Origin: Burkholderiales bacterium | GTDB lineage: Bacteria; Pseudomonadota; Gammaproteobacteria; Burkholderiales; Burkholderiaceae_E | Assembly (NCBI GenBank): GCA_026399875.1 | Contig: JAPLQF010000025.1 | Span: 62,001 to 126,000 of the forward strand | Reading direction: 5' to 3' | DNA: 64,000 bases | Shown here: positions 45,121-53,123 of the stretch, piece after piece | How the letters are laid out: every line of letters begins with the position of its first letter | Numbering within the stretch: position 1 is the stretch's first letter | Translations under genes and position numbers: made by a program | Notes under the pieces: model-generated | What the model saw: only the letters and a program-made list of their open reading frames with translations | The model's database searches: none | What the model was told of the DNA's origin: nothing

Positions 45121-46272
45121 ATGATCGAACGTACCGTTTTCGGCGAGCAGCATGAACAGTTTCGCGATACCGTCCGCCGCTTTCTCGATAAGGAAGTCGC
45201 CCCCCATCACGCCGAATGGGAGGAGCAAGGTTATGTCGACCGCAGCGTCTGGACCAAGGCTGGCGCCAACGGGCTGCTTTGCCTGTCGATGCCCGAGCAA
45301 TATGGCGGGTCGGACGCCGATCGACTGTATTCGGTGGTGATGTTTGAAGAGATTGCACGCGCTGGTTTCACCGGACTGGGCTTCGGTCTGCATAACGAAA
45401 TCGTGGCGCCCTACATTCTCAGCTATGGCAGCGAGGCCCAGAAAGATCGCTATCTGCCTGCAATGGCTCGCGGCGAAATTGTCGGCGCGATCGCGATGAG
45501 CGAGCCGGCTGCCGGATCCGACCTTCAGGGAATTCGCAGCACGGCCCACGACGCCGGTGACCACTTCGTGCTGAACGGCTCGAAGACCTTCATCACCAAT
45601 GGTTGGCATGCAGATCTTGTTATTGTCGTTGCGAAGACCGACCCGTCTGCCGGCGCCAAAGGCACCAGCTTGCTCTTGGTCGAGCGCGGTATGCCGGGCT
45701 TTGAGAAGGGCAAGCGTCTCAAGAAGGTCGGCATGAAAGCCCAGGACACTTCGGAGCTCTTTTTTGACAATGTCAAAGTGCCCAAGGCCAATCTGCTCGG
45801 CGATGTGAACAGAGGCTTCATCTATCTCATGCAGGAGTTGCCCTGGGAGCGATTGCAGATTGCCATCTCCGGGATCGCAGCGGCCCAGGCAGCGATTGAC
45901 TGGACCATGGACTACACCAAGGAGCGCAAAGCTTTCGGAACCACGGTCGCCAGCTTTCAGACCACGCGCTTCAAGCTCGCCGAGCTTCAGACCGAGGTTC
46001 AGGTCGCCCGTGTGTTCGTCGATCGCTGTACTGAACTGCTGCTCGAAGGAAAGCTCGACACTGCAACCGCATCGATGGCCAAGTACTGGTGCAGCGATCT
46101 GCAGTGCAAAGTGATCGACGAGTGTGTCCAGTTGCACGGCGGCTACGGGTTCATGTGGGAGTACCCGATCGCCCGAGCCTGGGCTGATGCCCGTGTGCAG
46201 CGTATTTATGGCGGAACCAACGAGATCATGAAAGAAGTGATCGCCCGGTCTATTGGGCTGGCCGCTCGCTGA
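45121..46272 (+). CDS. Acyl-CoA dehydrogenase
   Basis: 383 residues, FAD-dependent, first step of beta-oxidation or of branched-chain acid breakdown. ATG 45121 follows CAGGAGAC. FAD/substrate motifs IAMSEPAAGSDLQGI and NGSKTFITNG are present. In the C-terminal position where many members have the catalytic Glu (YEGT) this one has YGGTNEI; instead Glu243 in LPWERLQIA occupies the position of the base in isovaleryl-CoA and long-chain enzymes. So it should be active and belong to that type. It faces the liv operon across a double terminator. Confidence 0.93.
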   Translation: MIERTVFGEQHEQFRDTVRRFLDKEVAPHHAEWEEQGYVDRSVWTKAGANGLLCLSMPEQYGGSDADRLYSVVMFEEIARAGFTGLGFGLHNEIVAPYILSYGSEAQKDRYLPAMARGEIVGAIAMSEPAAGSDLQGIRSTAHDAGDHFVLNGSKTFITNGWHADLVIVVAKTDPSAGAKGTSLLLVERGMPGFEKGKRLKKVGMKAQDTSELFFDNVKVPKANLLGDVNRGFIYLMQELPWERLQIAISGIAAAQAAIDWTMDYTKERKAFGTTVASFQTTRFKLAELQTEVQVARVFVDRCTELLLEGKLDTATASMAKYWCSDLQCKVIDECVQLHGGYGFMWEYPIARAWADARVQRIYGGTNEIMKEVIARSIGLAAR

Positions 46273-46292
46273 GTCAACGCTGAGTTGAACAC

Positions 46293-46322
46293 GGCAGACG
46301 CGGTCATCAGGCCGCGTCTGCC
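46293..46322. terminator. Strong hairpin after the acyl-CoA dehydrogenase
   Basis: GGCAGACGCGG (46293-46303) pairs perfectly with CCGCGTCTGCC (46312-46322) across an 8-nt loop. It is the first of three adjacent hairpins between convergent genes. Confidence 0.75.
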
Positions 46323-46359
46323 AAAAGAAAACGGCCAGCATTGCTGGCCGTTTTCTTTT
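46323..46359. terminator. Bidirectional rho-independent terminator
   Basis: A 17-bp perfect stem from AAAAGAAAACGGCCAGC (46323-46339) and GCTGGCCGTTTTCTTTT (46343-46359) with a 3-nt loop. A-rich on one side and T-rich on the other, so it can end transcription from both the acyl-CoA dehydrogenase and the liv operon. Confidence 0.93.
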
Positions 46360-46368
46360 GAGCTCAGG

Positions 46369-46392
46369 ACGGGCACCTGAACGGGTGCCCGT
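46369..46392. terminator. Third hairpin at the liv operon 3' end
   Basis: ACGGGCACC (46369-46377) pairs with GGTGCCCGT (46384-46392) around a 6-nt loop, ending 9 bp before the binding-protein stop. No T-run; it may stabilise the mRNA end. Confidence 0.6.
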
Positions 46393-46401
46393 TGACACGC
46401 C

Positions 46402-47589
46402 TTACTTCGCTGCTTTGGGGACCGGAAGGTAGTCGGTAACCTTCACCCAGCGACCATTCTGAATCTGCGACATGCGGCTCTGGTCGTTGCCCAGTCGGTA
46501 AGTTGACGAGAAGGACTGCGGTGCGCTGCCAAACATGTCAGCCGGGAACTTGGTGCTTTCCATGGCCTTGATGAAGGTGTCGGTCGTGAGATTGGGGCCG
46601 GCATTACGAGCACCGACGATGAAGTTATCGATGATGGAATAACCGTAGATCGAATAGATCGTCGGGTCTTCATTGAACTTGGTCTTGTACTTGGTAGCCC
46701 AGAAACGAATCTTGTCGTCCGGATCGTCCATGTAGGGCTGGAACTGCGAGTGCATACCGTACAGACCATTGACAACCGGGCCGCCGAGCTTGTGGACCAG
46801 GTCGTTATAGACCGCGCTCGATCCGAAGAAGTCCGGGTTAAAGCCGATTTTCTTGGCCTCGCCCATCGTTCCGATGGTCTCTCGCAAGATCGTTCCGAGT
46901 ACCACCAGATCGCAATTGGCAGCCTTCATGCGCGCAACCTGCGAGGAAAAGTCAGTGGCTCCCCGCTTGTAGGTGGTCTTTTCGGTGAAGGTCTTACCCA
47001 TCGACTTGAGGGACTCTTCGGCCCCGCGCACCACCTCCAGGCCAAATTCATCGTCCTGATAGATGATGCAAGGAGCGGCGTAGCTCTTGCGCTTGTAGAG
47101 CTCTGGCAGACCGGCGCGCATCTGATCGTAGTAAGTTGCTGCGAAAGAAAACTTGAGTCTGTGGAATGGCTCGTACATTTCGCGAGCTGCGGTGATCGGC
47201 AGGAAGTTGATCACGTTCTTTTCGAACTGGATCGGCATCGCGGCATTGTTCATCGCGGTACCGACGTGACCGACCATTGCAAAAATCTTGTCCTGGTTGA
47301 CCAGTTTTTGAGCGGCGAGCACGGCCTTGCGCGGATCGTAGCCACCGTCTTCGATCAGCAGCTTGACTTTGCGGCCGTTGACACCGCCCTGCTCGTTGAT
47401 TTCTTCGATCCGCAGGTTCATGCCATTGCGCGTCTGTTTGCCAAGACCTGCGATCGGCCCGGACAGATCCTGGATCGAGCCGATCAGGATTTCGGTTTTG
47501 GTAATGCCCTGTGTTTGTTGGGCAGATGCGATGCCGGCAGTGGCTGCCAGCATCGCGATCGTCAGGACTGTCTTGCGGGTGAGGTTCAT
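46402..47589 (-). CDS. Branched-chain amino-acid-type ABC transporter substrate-binding protein
   Basis: 395 residues with a clear signal peptide (MNLTRKTVLTIAMLAATAGI, cleavage after ASA). The mature part is a type I periplasmic binding protein of the LivK class: GITKTEILIGSIQDLSGPIAGLGK, INEQGGVNGRKVKLLIEDGGYDP. Ligand not readable; members of this class in Burkholderiales carry amino acids, aromatic acids or fatty-acid-like compounds. Last gene of the liv operon, right after the acyl-CoA ligase. Confidence 0.92.
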   Translation of the reverse strand: MNLTRKTVLTIAMLAATAGIASAQQTQGITKTEILIGSIQDLSGPIAGLGKQTRNGMNLRIEEINEQGGVNGRKVKLLIEDGGYDPRKAVLAAQKLVNQDKIFAMVGHVGTAMNNAAMPIQFEKNVINFLPITAAREMYEPFHRLKFSFAATYYDQMRAGLPELYKRKSYAAPCIIYQDDEFGLEVVRGAEESLKSMGKTFTEKTTYKRGATDFSSQVARMKAANCDLVVLGTILRETIGTMGEAKKIGFNPDFFGSSAVYNDLVHKLGGPVVNGLYGMHSQFQPYMDDPDDKIRFWATKYKTKFNEDPTIYSIYGYSIIDNFIVGARNAGPNLTTDTFIKAMESTKFPADMFGSAPQSFSSTYRLGNDQSRMSQIQNGRWVKVTDYLPVPKAAK

Positions 47590-47605
47590 ATAAGTCTCCT
47601 GTGGG

Positions 47606-49486
47606 TCAGTCGCGGTACATGCTTTCGATCATCTCGGCATATTTTTTCTGCACGAAATTTCGCTTGAGCTTCATGGTGGGTGTCAGCTCTTCGTCTTCTG
47701 CGGTGAGTTGGGTTTCGAGCAGCCGGAATTTCTTGACCTGCTCGACTCGCGCAAATTTCTTGTTCACGTTTTCGATCTCAGACCAGACAAGATCCTGCAC
47801 CTCTTTTGCTCTGGTCAGACTCGCATAGTTGGTGAAAGGCACATCCCGGTCCTGGGCAAATTTCTCGACGTTTTCCTGATCGATCATGACCAATGCCGTG
47901 AGGTAAGAGCGTTTGTCGCCAATGACAACCGCGTCGGTCACGAAAGGCGAGAACTTCAGCTCGTTCTCCCATTCGCTTGGCGTAACGTTCTTGCCGCCAG
48001 CGGTGATGATAATGTCCTTCATTCGGTCGGTGATGTAGAAGTAGCCATCATCATCCACCCGACCGACATCGCCGGTGTGCAACCAGCCTTCGCTATCAAT
48101 GGTTTCAGCGGTTTTTTCGGGTTGATTGAGATATCCGAGAATCACATTCGGTCCGCGCAGCAGAATCTCGTTGGTCTCGGGCGCAATGCGCATTTCGATG
48201 CCGGGCCCAGGCAGGCCGACGCTGCCGGGGCGCGGCTTCAAACGCGGATTGACCGTGCCACCACCGCAGGTCTCGGTCATTCCCCAGCCTTCTCGCAAAG
48301 GAATACCAAGGGCCTGATACCAGCGGATCAATTCGGGCGAGATTGGTGCTGCACCGGTCAGCGCGAGTTCTACGCGATCCAGGCCAACCATCCGGCGAAC
48401 ATTGTTCATGACGGCAAAGCGGGCCAGCTTGTTCTGAAAGGCGAGCCATCCCGAGGGTTCGCGGCCCTGCGCCTGTGCTGTTGCGACTTCCTGCCCGACC
48501 GAGAGAGCCCAGCCATAGGCGAGCTGTTGAAGCTTGCCTGCTTCACTCAGCGAAATGCGAACCTGTGAGTAGATTTTTTCCCAGACGCGAGGCACTGCAA
48601 AAAATACATGTGGCTGGACTTCGCGCAGGTTTTCGAAGACGGTCTCGGGATTTTCGACGAAATTGACCACCGAGCTGCGCATGATCGGAACGTACTCGCC
48701 GATCATGCGCTCGGCAATGTGGCACAAGGGCAGGAAAGCAACTCGTTCGCCACCCTGAGGCAAGCCCTCGAAGAGGCTGCCCGACTGGCCAGCCAGCACC
48801 GAACACAGATTGGCATGGGTGATCATTGCGCCCTTGGGCCTGCCGGTGGTGCCCGAGGTATAGACAAGAATGGCGATATCAGCCGGTTTGCGGGATTTGC
48901 GGCGCGCTTCGATCAGACCAGCGTTGGCCGTCAGATAGTGTCGGCCGATGTCGCGCAACTGCTCCAGCGAGATGATCTGTGGATCGTTGAGATCGCCCAG
49001 GCCTTCCATGTTGAAGACCACCACCTTGCGGATTCGTGGCAGTTCGTGGCGCACATCGAGGAATTTGTCGAGTTGCTCGTCACTCTCGACGAACAGATAG
49101 ACCGATGCCGAGTCATCGCACAGGTACTTGACCTGAGGTGCTGCATCGGTCGGATAGATGCCATTACAAATGCCGCCGGCCGTCTGGATCGCGAGATCAG
49201 CCCAGACCCATTCGCGGGAGGTGTTGGCCAGCACCGAGGCAACTTCGCCGGGTTCGAAACCAAGGCTGACCATGCCGGCCGCGATTTCGCTCACGATCGC
49301 GCCAACCTGATTCCAGCTGTAGGCGCGCCAGATGCCGAGGTCCTTCTGACGCATCATCGGCTTGTCGCCGAGTTCGTTCACGCGCTGCCAGAAGAGTTCG
49401 GGGATCGTCTCGAAGCTCAGTGCTTCGACGCTCCAGCCGAAGTCGTCGCCGCGGACGATGCGATGGGGATCGATTGCTCTGCTCAT
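47606..49486 (-). CDS. Long-chain acyl-CoA ligase-like AMP-binding protein
   Basis: 626 residues. ATP-dependent adenylation then CoA thioesterification of a carboxylic acid. AMP-binding motif YTSGTTGRPKGAMITH (about residue 208), GWGMTETCGGGTVNP, and the hinge/catalytic GWLHTGDVGRVDDDGYFYITDR with KDIIITAGGKNVTP. The overall size and the LPLCHIAERMIGEYVP stretch fit the large FAA1/long-chain group. The start overlaps the livF stop by 4 bp, so ligase and transporter are made together; uptake with activation of the acid is the natural reading. Confidence 0.93.
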   Translation of the reverse strand: MSRAIDPHRIVRGDDFGWSVEALSFETIPELFWQRVNELGDKPMMRQKDLGIWRAYSWNQVGAIVSEIAAGMVSLGFEPGEVASVLANTSREWVWADLAIQTAGGICNGIYPTDAAPQVKYLCDDSASVYLFVESDEQLDKFLDVRHELPRIRKVVVFNMEGLGDLNDPQIISLEQLRDIGRHYLTANAGLIEARRKSRKPADIAILVYTSGTTGRPKGAMITHANLCSVLAGQSGSLFEGLPQGGERVAFLPLCHIAERMIGEYVPIMRSSVVNFVENPETVFENLREVQPHVFFAVPRVWEKIYSQVRISLSEAGKLQQLAYGWALSVGQEVATAQAQGREPSGWLAFQNKLARFAVMNNVRRMVGLDRVELALTGAAPISPELIRWYQALGIPLREGWGMTETCGGGTVNPRLKPRPGSVGLPGPGIEMRIAPETNEILLRGPNVILGYLNQPEKTAETIDSEGWLHTGDVGRVDDDGYFYITDRMKDIIITAGGKNVTPSEWENELKFSPFVTDAVVIGDKRSYLTALVMIDQENVEKFAQDRDVPFTNYASLTRAKEVQDLVWSEIENVNKKFARVEQVKKFRLLETQLTAEDEELTPTMKLKRNFVQKKYAEMIESMYRD

Positions 49487-50262
49487 CGCCAGGTCTTCTT
49501 CTTTTTCCAGCGGCGCTCGCCGCGCACGCCTTCTTCTTTCATGCCGAGGTAGAACTCCTTGATGTCGTCCTTCTCACGCAAAGCGGCACAGGTGTCTTCC
49601 ATGACAATGCGGCCGTTTTCGAGGACATAGCCGTAATCGGAGGCATTGAGCGCCATGTTCGCGTTTTGCTCGACCAGCAGCATCGAGGTGCCTCGCTCGC
49701 GATTGATTCGCACGATGATCTCGAAGATTTCCTTGGTGAGGCGCGGCGAAAGACCCAGACTTGGTTCATCGAGCAGGATGAGTTCGGGTGCGGCCATGAT
49801 CGCTCGAGAGATCGCTAGCATCTGCTGCTGACCGCCCGAGAGCAGGCCTGCGTCTTGCATTGCGCGCTCTTTGAGGATCGGGAAATAGCCATACACGGTT
49901 TCGATGTCGCGGCCGACGGCATCGCGGTCCTTTCGGGTGTAAGCGCCCATCAGGAGGTTGTCGCGCACCGACAGCAGCGGAAAGACTTCACGGCCTTCCG
50001 GAACGTGCGACAGCCCGCGCTGAACGATGACCGCCGGGTCTTTGGCGGTGATTGATTCGCCCTTGAACTCGACAACGCCACGGCGCGGATCGATGATCCC
50101 GGAGATGGTCTTGAGAATCGTGGTTTTGCCTGCGCCATTGGAGCCCAGCACTGCGGCGATTTCGCCACGAGCAACCTTCAGACTGACCCCGCGTATCGCG
50201 CGGATCGGGCCATAGGCGCTTTCGACATTAGACAGATTCAGGATCGTGCTGCTATCCATCAT
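49483..50262 (-). CDS. livF: ABC transporter ATP-binding protein LivF
   Basis: 259 residues. Walker A GSNGAGKTT, signature LLSGGQQQMLAI, Walker B LILLDEPSLGLSP, and the H-loop region. The wording SHVPEGREVFPLLSVRDNLLMGAY is typical of LivF. It carries an unusual basic C-terminal tail (RGERRWKKKKTWR). Coupled by 4-bp overlap to livG before and the ligase after. Confidence 0.94.
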   Translation of the reverse strand: MMDSSTILNLSNVESAYGPIRAIRGVSLKVARGEIAAVLGSNGAGKTTILKTISGIIDPRRGVVEFKGESITAKDPAVIVQRGLSHVPEGREVFPLLSVRDNLLMGAYTRKDRDAVGRDIETVYGYFPILKERAMQDAGLLSGGQQQMLAISRAIMAAPELILLDEPSLGLSPRLTKEIFEIIVRINRERGTSMLLVEQNANMALNASDYGYVLENGRIVMEDTCAALREKDDIKEFYLGMKEEGVRGERRWKKKKTWR

Positions 50263-51098
50263 GAGCCCTTGCGAACAAACGGTTCTGGCCGACGCAGAAA
50301 GGACATGTCTTCGGCCGATCCGAGATAGGCCTCGATGACGCGAGGATCGGACTGCACTTCGCGTGGCGAGCCGAGCGCCAGGGTCTCGCCCTGATTCATC
50401 GCGAGCACGCGGTCAGAGACTTTAGAGACCAGCGACATGTCGTGCTCGACCATCAGCACCGTGATGCCGAGTTCGTTCTTGATGTCCTGGATCCAGAAAG
50501 CCATGCCGTCGGTTTCTTCTACATTCAGCCCCGACGAAGGTTCATCGAGCAGCAGCAGCTTGGGGCGCGTGCACAGCGCGCGCGCGAGCTCGACCACTTT
50601 GCGGATGCCATAGGGCAAGCCGGCCACCAGCGTGTCGCGATAAGGCTGCAAATCGAGAAACTCGATGACTTTTTCTGCCTCTTCGCGCGCATCGACTTCG
50701 GCCTGACGCACTTTGGGCGTGTGGAAGAGATCAGCCAGAAAACCGGTCTTGCGATGCACATGCCCGCCGATCAGCAGGTTCTGAAGCACCGTGGCGTATT
50801 CGAAGAGTTCGATGTTCTGGAAGGTTCGGGCGATGCCGAGTTCAGCAACCCGGTAGGGCGAGACCTTGTTGAGTAGCACGCCATCGAACTCGAGCGTGCC
50901 GGCGGTAGGCACATAGAAACGGCTGATCAGATTAAAGACGGTTGTCTTGCCGGCGCCATTGGGGCCGATCAGCGTAAAGATTTCTCCCCGCTTGACATCG
51001 AAGCTGACCTGATTGACCGCCAGCACGCCGCCGAATCGAACCTGCAGATCGCGTGCAGACAGCAAGGGTGCGTCGTTCTTGAGAGTCACGTCGCTCAT
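50259..51098 (-). CDS. livG: ABC transporter ATP-binding protein LivG
   Basis: 279 residues. Walker A GPNGAGKTT, VPYGIRKVVELARAL-type signature (here GLPYGIRKVVELARALC), Walker B LLLLDEPSSGLNVEE. GIARTFQNIELF is characteristic of LivG-class proteins. Overlaps livM upstream and livF downstream by 4 bp each. Confidence 0.94.
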   Translation of the reverse strand: MSDVTLKNDAPLLSARDLQVRFGGVLAVNQVSFDVKRGEIFTLIGPNGAGKTTVFNLISRFYVPTAGTLEFDGVLLNKVSPYRVAELGIARTFQNIELFEYATVLQNLLIGGHVHRKTGFLADLFHTPKVRQAEVDAREEAEKVIEFLDLQPYRDTLVAGLPYGIRKVVELARALCTRPKLLLLDEPSSGLNVEETDGMAFWIQDIKNELGITVLMVEHDMSLVSKVSDRVLAMNQGETLALGSPREVQSDPRVIEAYLGSAEDMSFLRRPEPFVRKGS

Positions 51099-52171
51099 TT
51101 GAGGCGATCCGATTTGGTGAAGCTCTTTTGCCGCTTGAACATTCCCTTGCGGTAGAACGGGAACATCTGGAACCAGGTACGGATCTTGAGCCAGCGCCCA
51201 TACAGTCCGAGCGGCTCAAAAAGCACGAAAGCCACCAGCACGATGCCATAGATGACTGCCTGCAATCCGGCCGCACCGCCGATGGCATCGGGCAGATAGT
51301 CTTTGCCGAGCGCGATCAGCTGTGGAAGGGTGATGAGAAAGATCGCACCGAGAAAAGCGCCGTGCACGAAGCCGAGTCCGCCGACCACAACCAGCAGCAG
51401 AAGGTCGATCGACTGGATCAGGCTGAACTGATCGGGCGAGATGAAGCGCATTTTGTGCGCATAGAGCGCGCCGGCGATACCGGCCACTGCCGCCGAAATC
51501 GCGAAAGCAAGGCCTTTGTACCGAGCGAGGTTGATGCCCATGCTCTGCGCGGAAATCTCCGAGTCGCGGATCGCCACAAAGGCACGGCCGGTCGGCGCGC
51601 GAAGAAGATTGAGCACTCCCAAGGTGACGATCACACACAAACCGAGGCACAAATAGTAGAAGGACGAATCGGTATCAAGTGTGAGGCCGAAAATTTCGGG
51701 AGGTTTGACACTCAGGCCGGCATTACCGCCAGTGACGTCTTCCCATCGAGCGAAGACTTCTTCAACGATAAAGCCGAAAGAAAGGGTCGCGATGCCCAGG
51801 TAAATGCCCTTGACCCGCAACGCGGGCGCACCAACGATGACCCCGACCGCAGCTGATAGCGTCATTCCGATCGCCAGCGCCACGAAAAAGGGTATGCCGT
51901 GGTTGGTGAGATAGGCCTGGGCATAAGCACCGACGCCCATGAAAGCGGCATGACCGATCGAGACCTGGCCGGTAAAGCCGGCCAGCAGCATCAGCCCCAG
52001 CCCGACAATTGAATAGATCAGAACGAAACTGAGTTGGGCCAGCCAGTATTCGGGCAGCAGCAGTGGCGCAATCAAAAGTGCCGCGATCAGAAGGCCGTAC
52101 CAGAGGCGATGCCCGCCATGCTTGGCCAGCGCGATGTCCTGCTCGTAGGAGGTCTTGAAGGTAAAGCGCAT
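51095..52171 (-). CDS. livM: ABC transporter permease LivM
   Basis: 358 residues with about nine to ten membrane segments. Landmarks LMLLAGFTGQVSIGHAAFMGVGAY, ALRVKGIYLGIATLSFGFI and RAFVAIRDSEISAQSMGI identify LivM. The C-terminus extends about 40 residues past the last membrane segment and ends in lysine-rich sequence. Coupled with livG by a 4-bp overlap; livH ends 3 bp before it. Confidence 0.94.
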   Translation of the reverse strand: MRFTFKTSYEQDIALAKHGGHRLWYGLLIAALLIAPLLLPEYWLAQLSFVLIYSIVGLGLMLLAGFTGQVSIGHAAFMGVGAYAQAYLTNHGIPFFVALAIGMTLSAAVGVIVGAPALRVKGIYLGIATLSFGFIVEEVFARWEDVTGGNAGLSVKPPEIFGLTLDTDSSFYYLCLGLCVIVTLGVLNLLRAPTGRAFVAIRDSEISAQSMGINLARYKGLAFAISAAVAGIAGALYAHKMRFISPDQFSLIQSIDLLLLVVVGGLGFVHGAFLGAIFLITLPQLIALGKDYLPDAIGGAAGLQAVIYGIVLVAFVLFEPLGLYGRWLKIRTWFQMFPFYRKGMFKRQKSFTKSDRLK

Positions 52172-52174
52172 CGG

Positions 52175-53050
52175 TCAGACCTTCTTGCGGAGTTTTTCGC
52201 CAAACAGGCCGTTTGGCTTGAACCACAGCATCAGCAGTACAACGATGTAAGGGGCGATGTCCTTGAATCCGGTTGGCAGATAAAAGCCCGACAGCGACTC
52301 GACGATGCCGATGATGAGTCCGCCGACGATCGCACCAGGCAGACTGCCAAAGCCACCGACGACCGCCGCCGGGAAGGCCTTGAGGCCGATGAAGCCCATG
52401 TTGACATGCACGAAGGTAATCGGCGCGAGCAGCAGGCCGGCCACCGCTGCCACCGCCGCTGACAGCGCCCAGACGAGTCCGTTGAGTTTCTGTACCGGGA
52501 TGCCCATGTAGTAGGCGGCCAGCTGATTTTGCGATGAGGCCTGCATCGCGATGCCGACGGTTGTGAACCGGAAAACCGCATAAAGCACTGCGCACAGAAC
52601 GGCGGTGGCAGCAATGATGACCAGATGCTCCAGCGAAAGAAGCAGGCCGCCCGCGGCGATCACCTGGTCCTTGTAAGGGACAGGCAAGCTGTTGGTCTCG
52701 GAGCCGATGACCGGGATCATGGTGATCAGGCCGCGGATGATGTACGCGACGCCAATCGTCAGCATGACGACCGTGAACTGGGGCTGACCGAGGATGGGCC
52801 GTATGACCAGCCGCTCGATGAAGAGCCCGAAAATACCCATGGCCAGCATCGAGCTGACAATCGCGAGCCAGAACGGGAAGCCCAGCATGGTCATGACGAC
52901 CAGGCCGATGAAAGCACCCAGCATCATCAGGTCGCCCTGAACGAAGCTGACGGTTTCGGTGGCCTTGTAGATGAGCACGAAGCCCAGTGCGATCAGGCCA
53001 TAGATACAGCCTTGTGCGATACCGCTGACCAGAAGCTGAAGTACCTGCAA
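52175..53050 (-). CDS. livH: ABC transporter permease LivH
   Basis: 291 residues from a TTG at 53050, whose product (LQVLQLLVSGIAQGCIYGLIALGFVLIY) matches the start of LivH proteins; the open frame extends further upstream but that part is not conserved. Other landmarks: ATETVSFVQGDLMMLGAF, GIAMQASSQNQLAAYYMGI and AAVVGGFGSLPGAIVGGLIIG. First gene of livH-M-G-F-ligase-binding protein, 73 bp after the 3' end of the nuclease gene on the same strand. Confidence 0.93.
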   Translation of the reverse strand: MQVLQLLVSGIAQGCIYGLIALGFVLIYKATETVSFVQGDLMMLGAFIGLVVMTMLGFPFWLAIVSSMLAMGIFGLFIERLVIRPILGQPQFTVVMLTIGVAYIIRGLITMIPVIGSETNSLPVPYKDQVIAAGGLLLSLEHLVIIAATAVLCAVLYAVFRFTTVGIAMQASSQNQLAAYYMGIPVQKLNGLVWALSAAVAAVAGLLLAPITFVHVNMGFIGLKAFPAAVVGGFGSLPGAIVGGLIIGIVESLSGFYLPTGFKDIAPYIVVLLMLWFKPNGLFGEKLRKKV

Positions 53051-53123
53051 GGCGGTCTCTTTGTGTGTCGTTATACGAAGCGGCTGGAATTTAGCATGCG
53101 TTTTGCTGTTTGCCGAATCCTTT

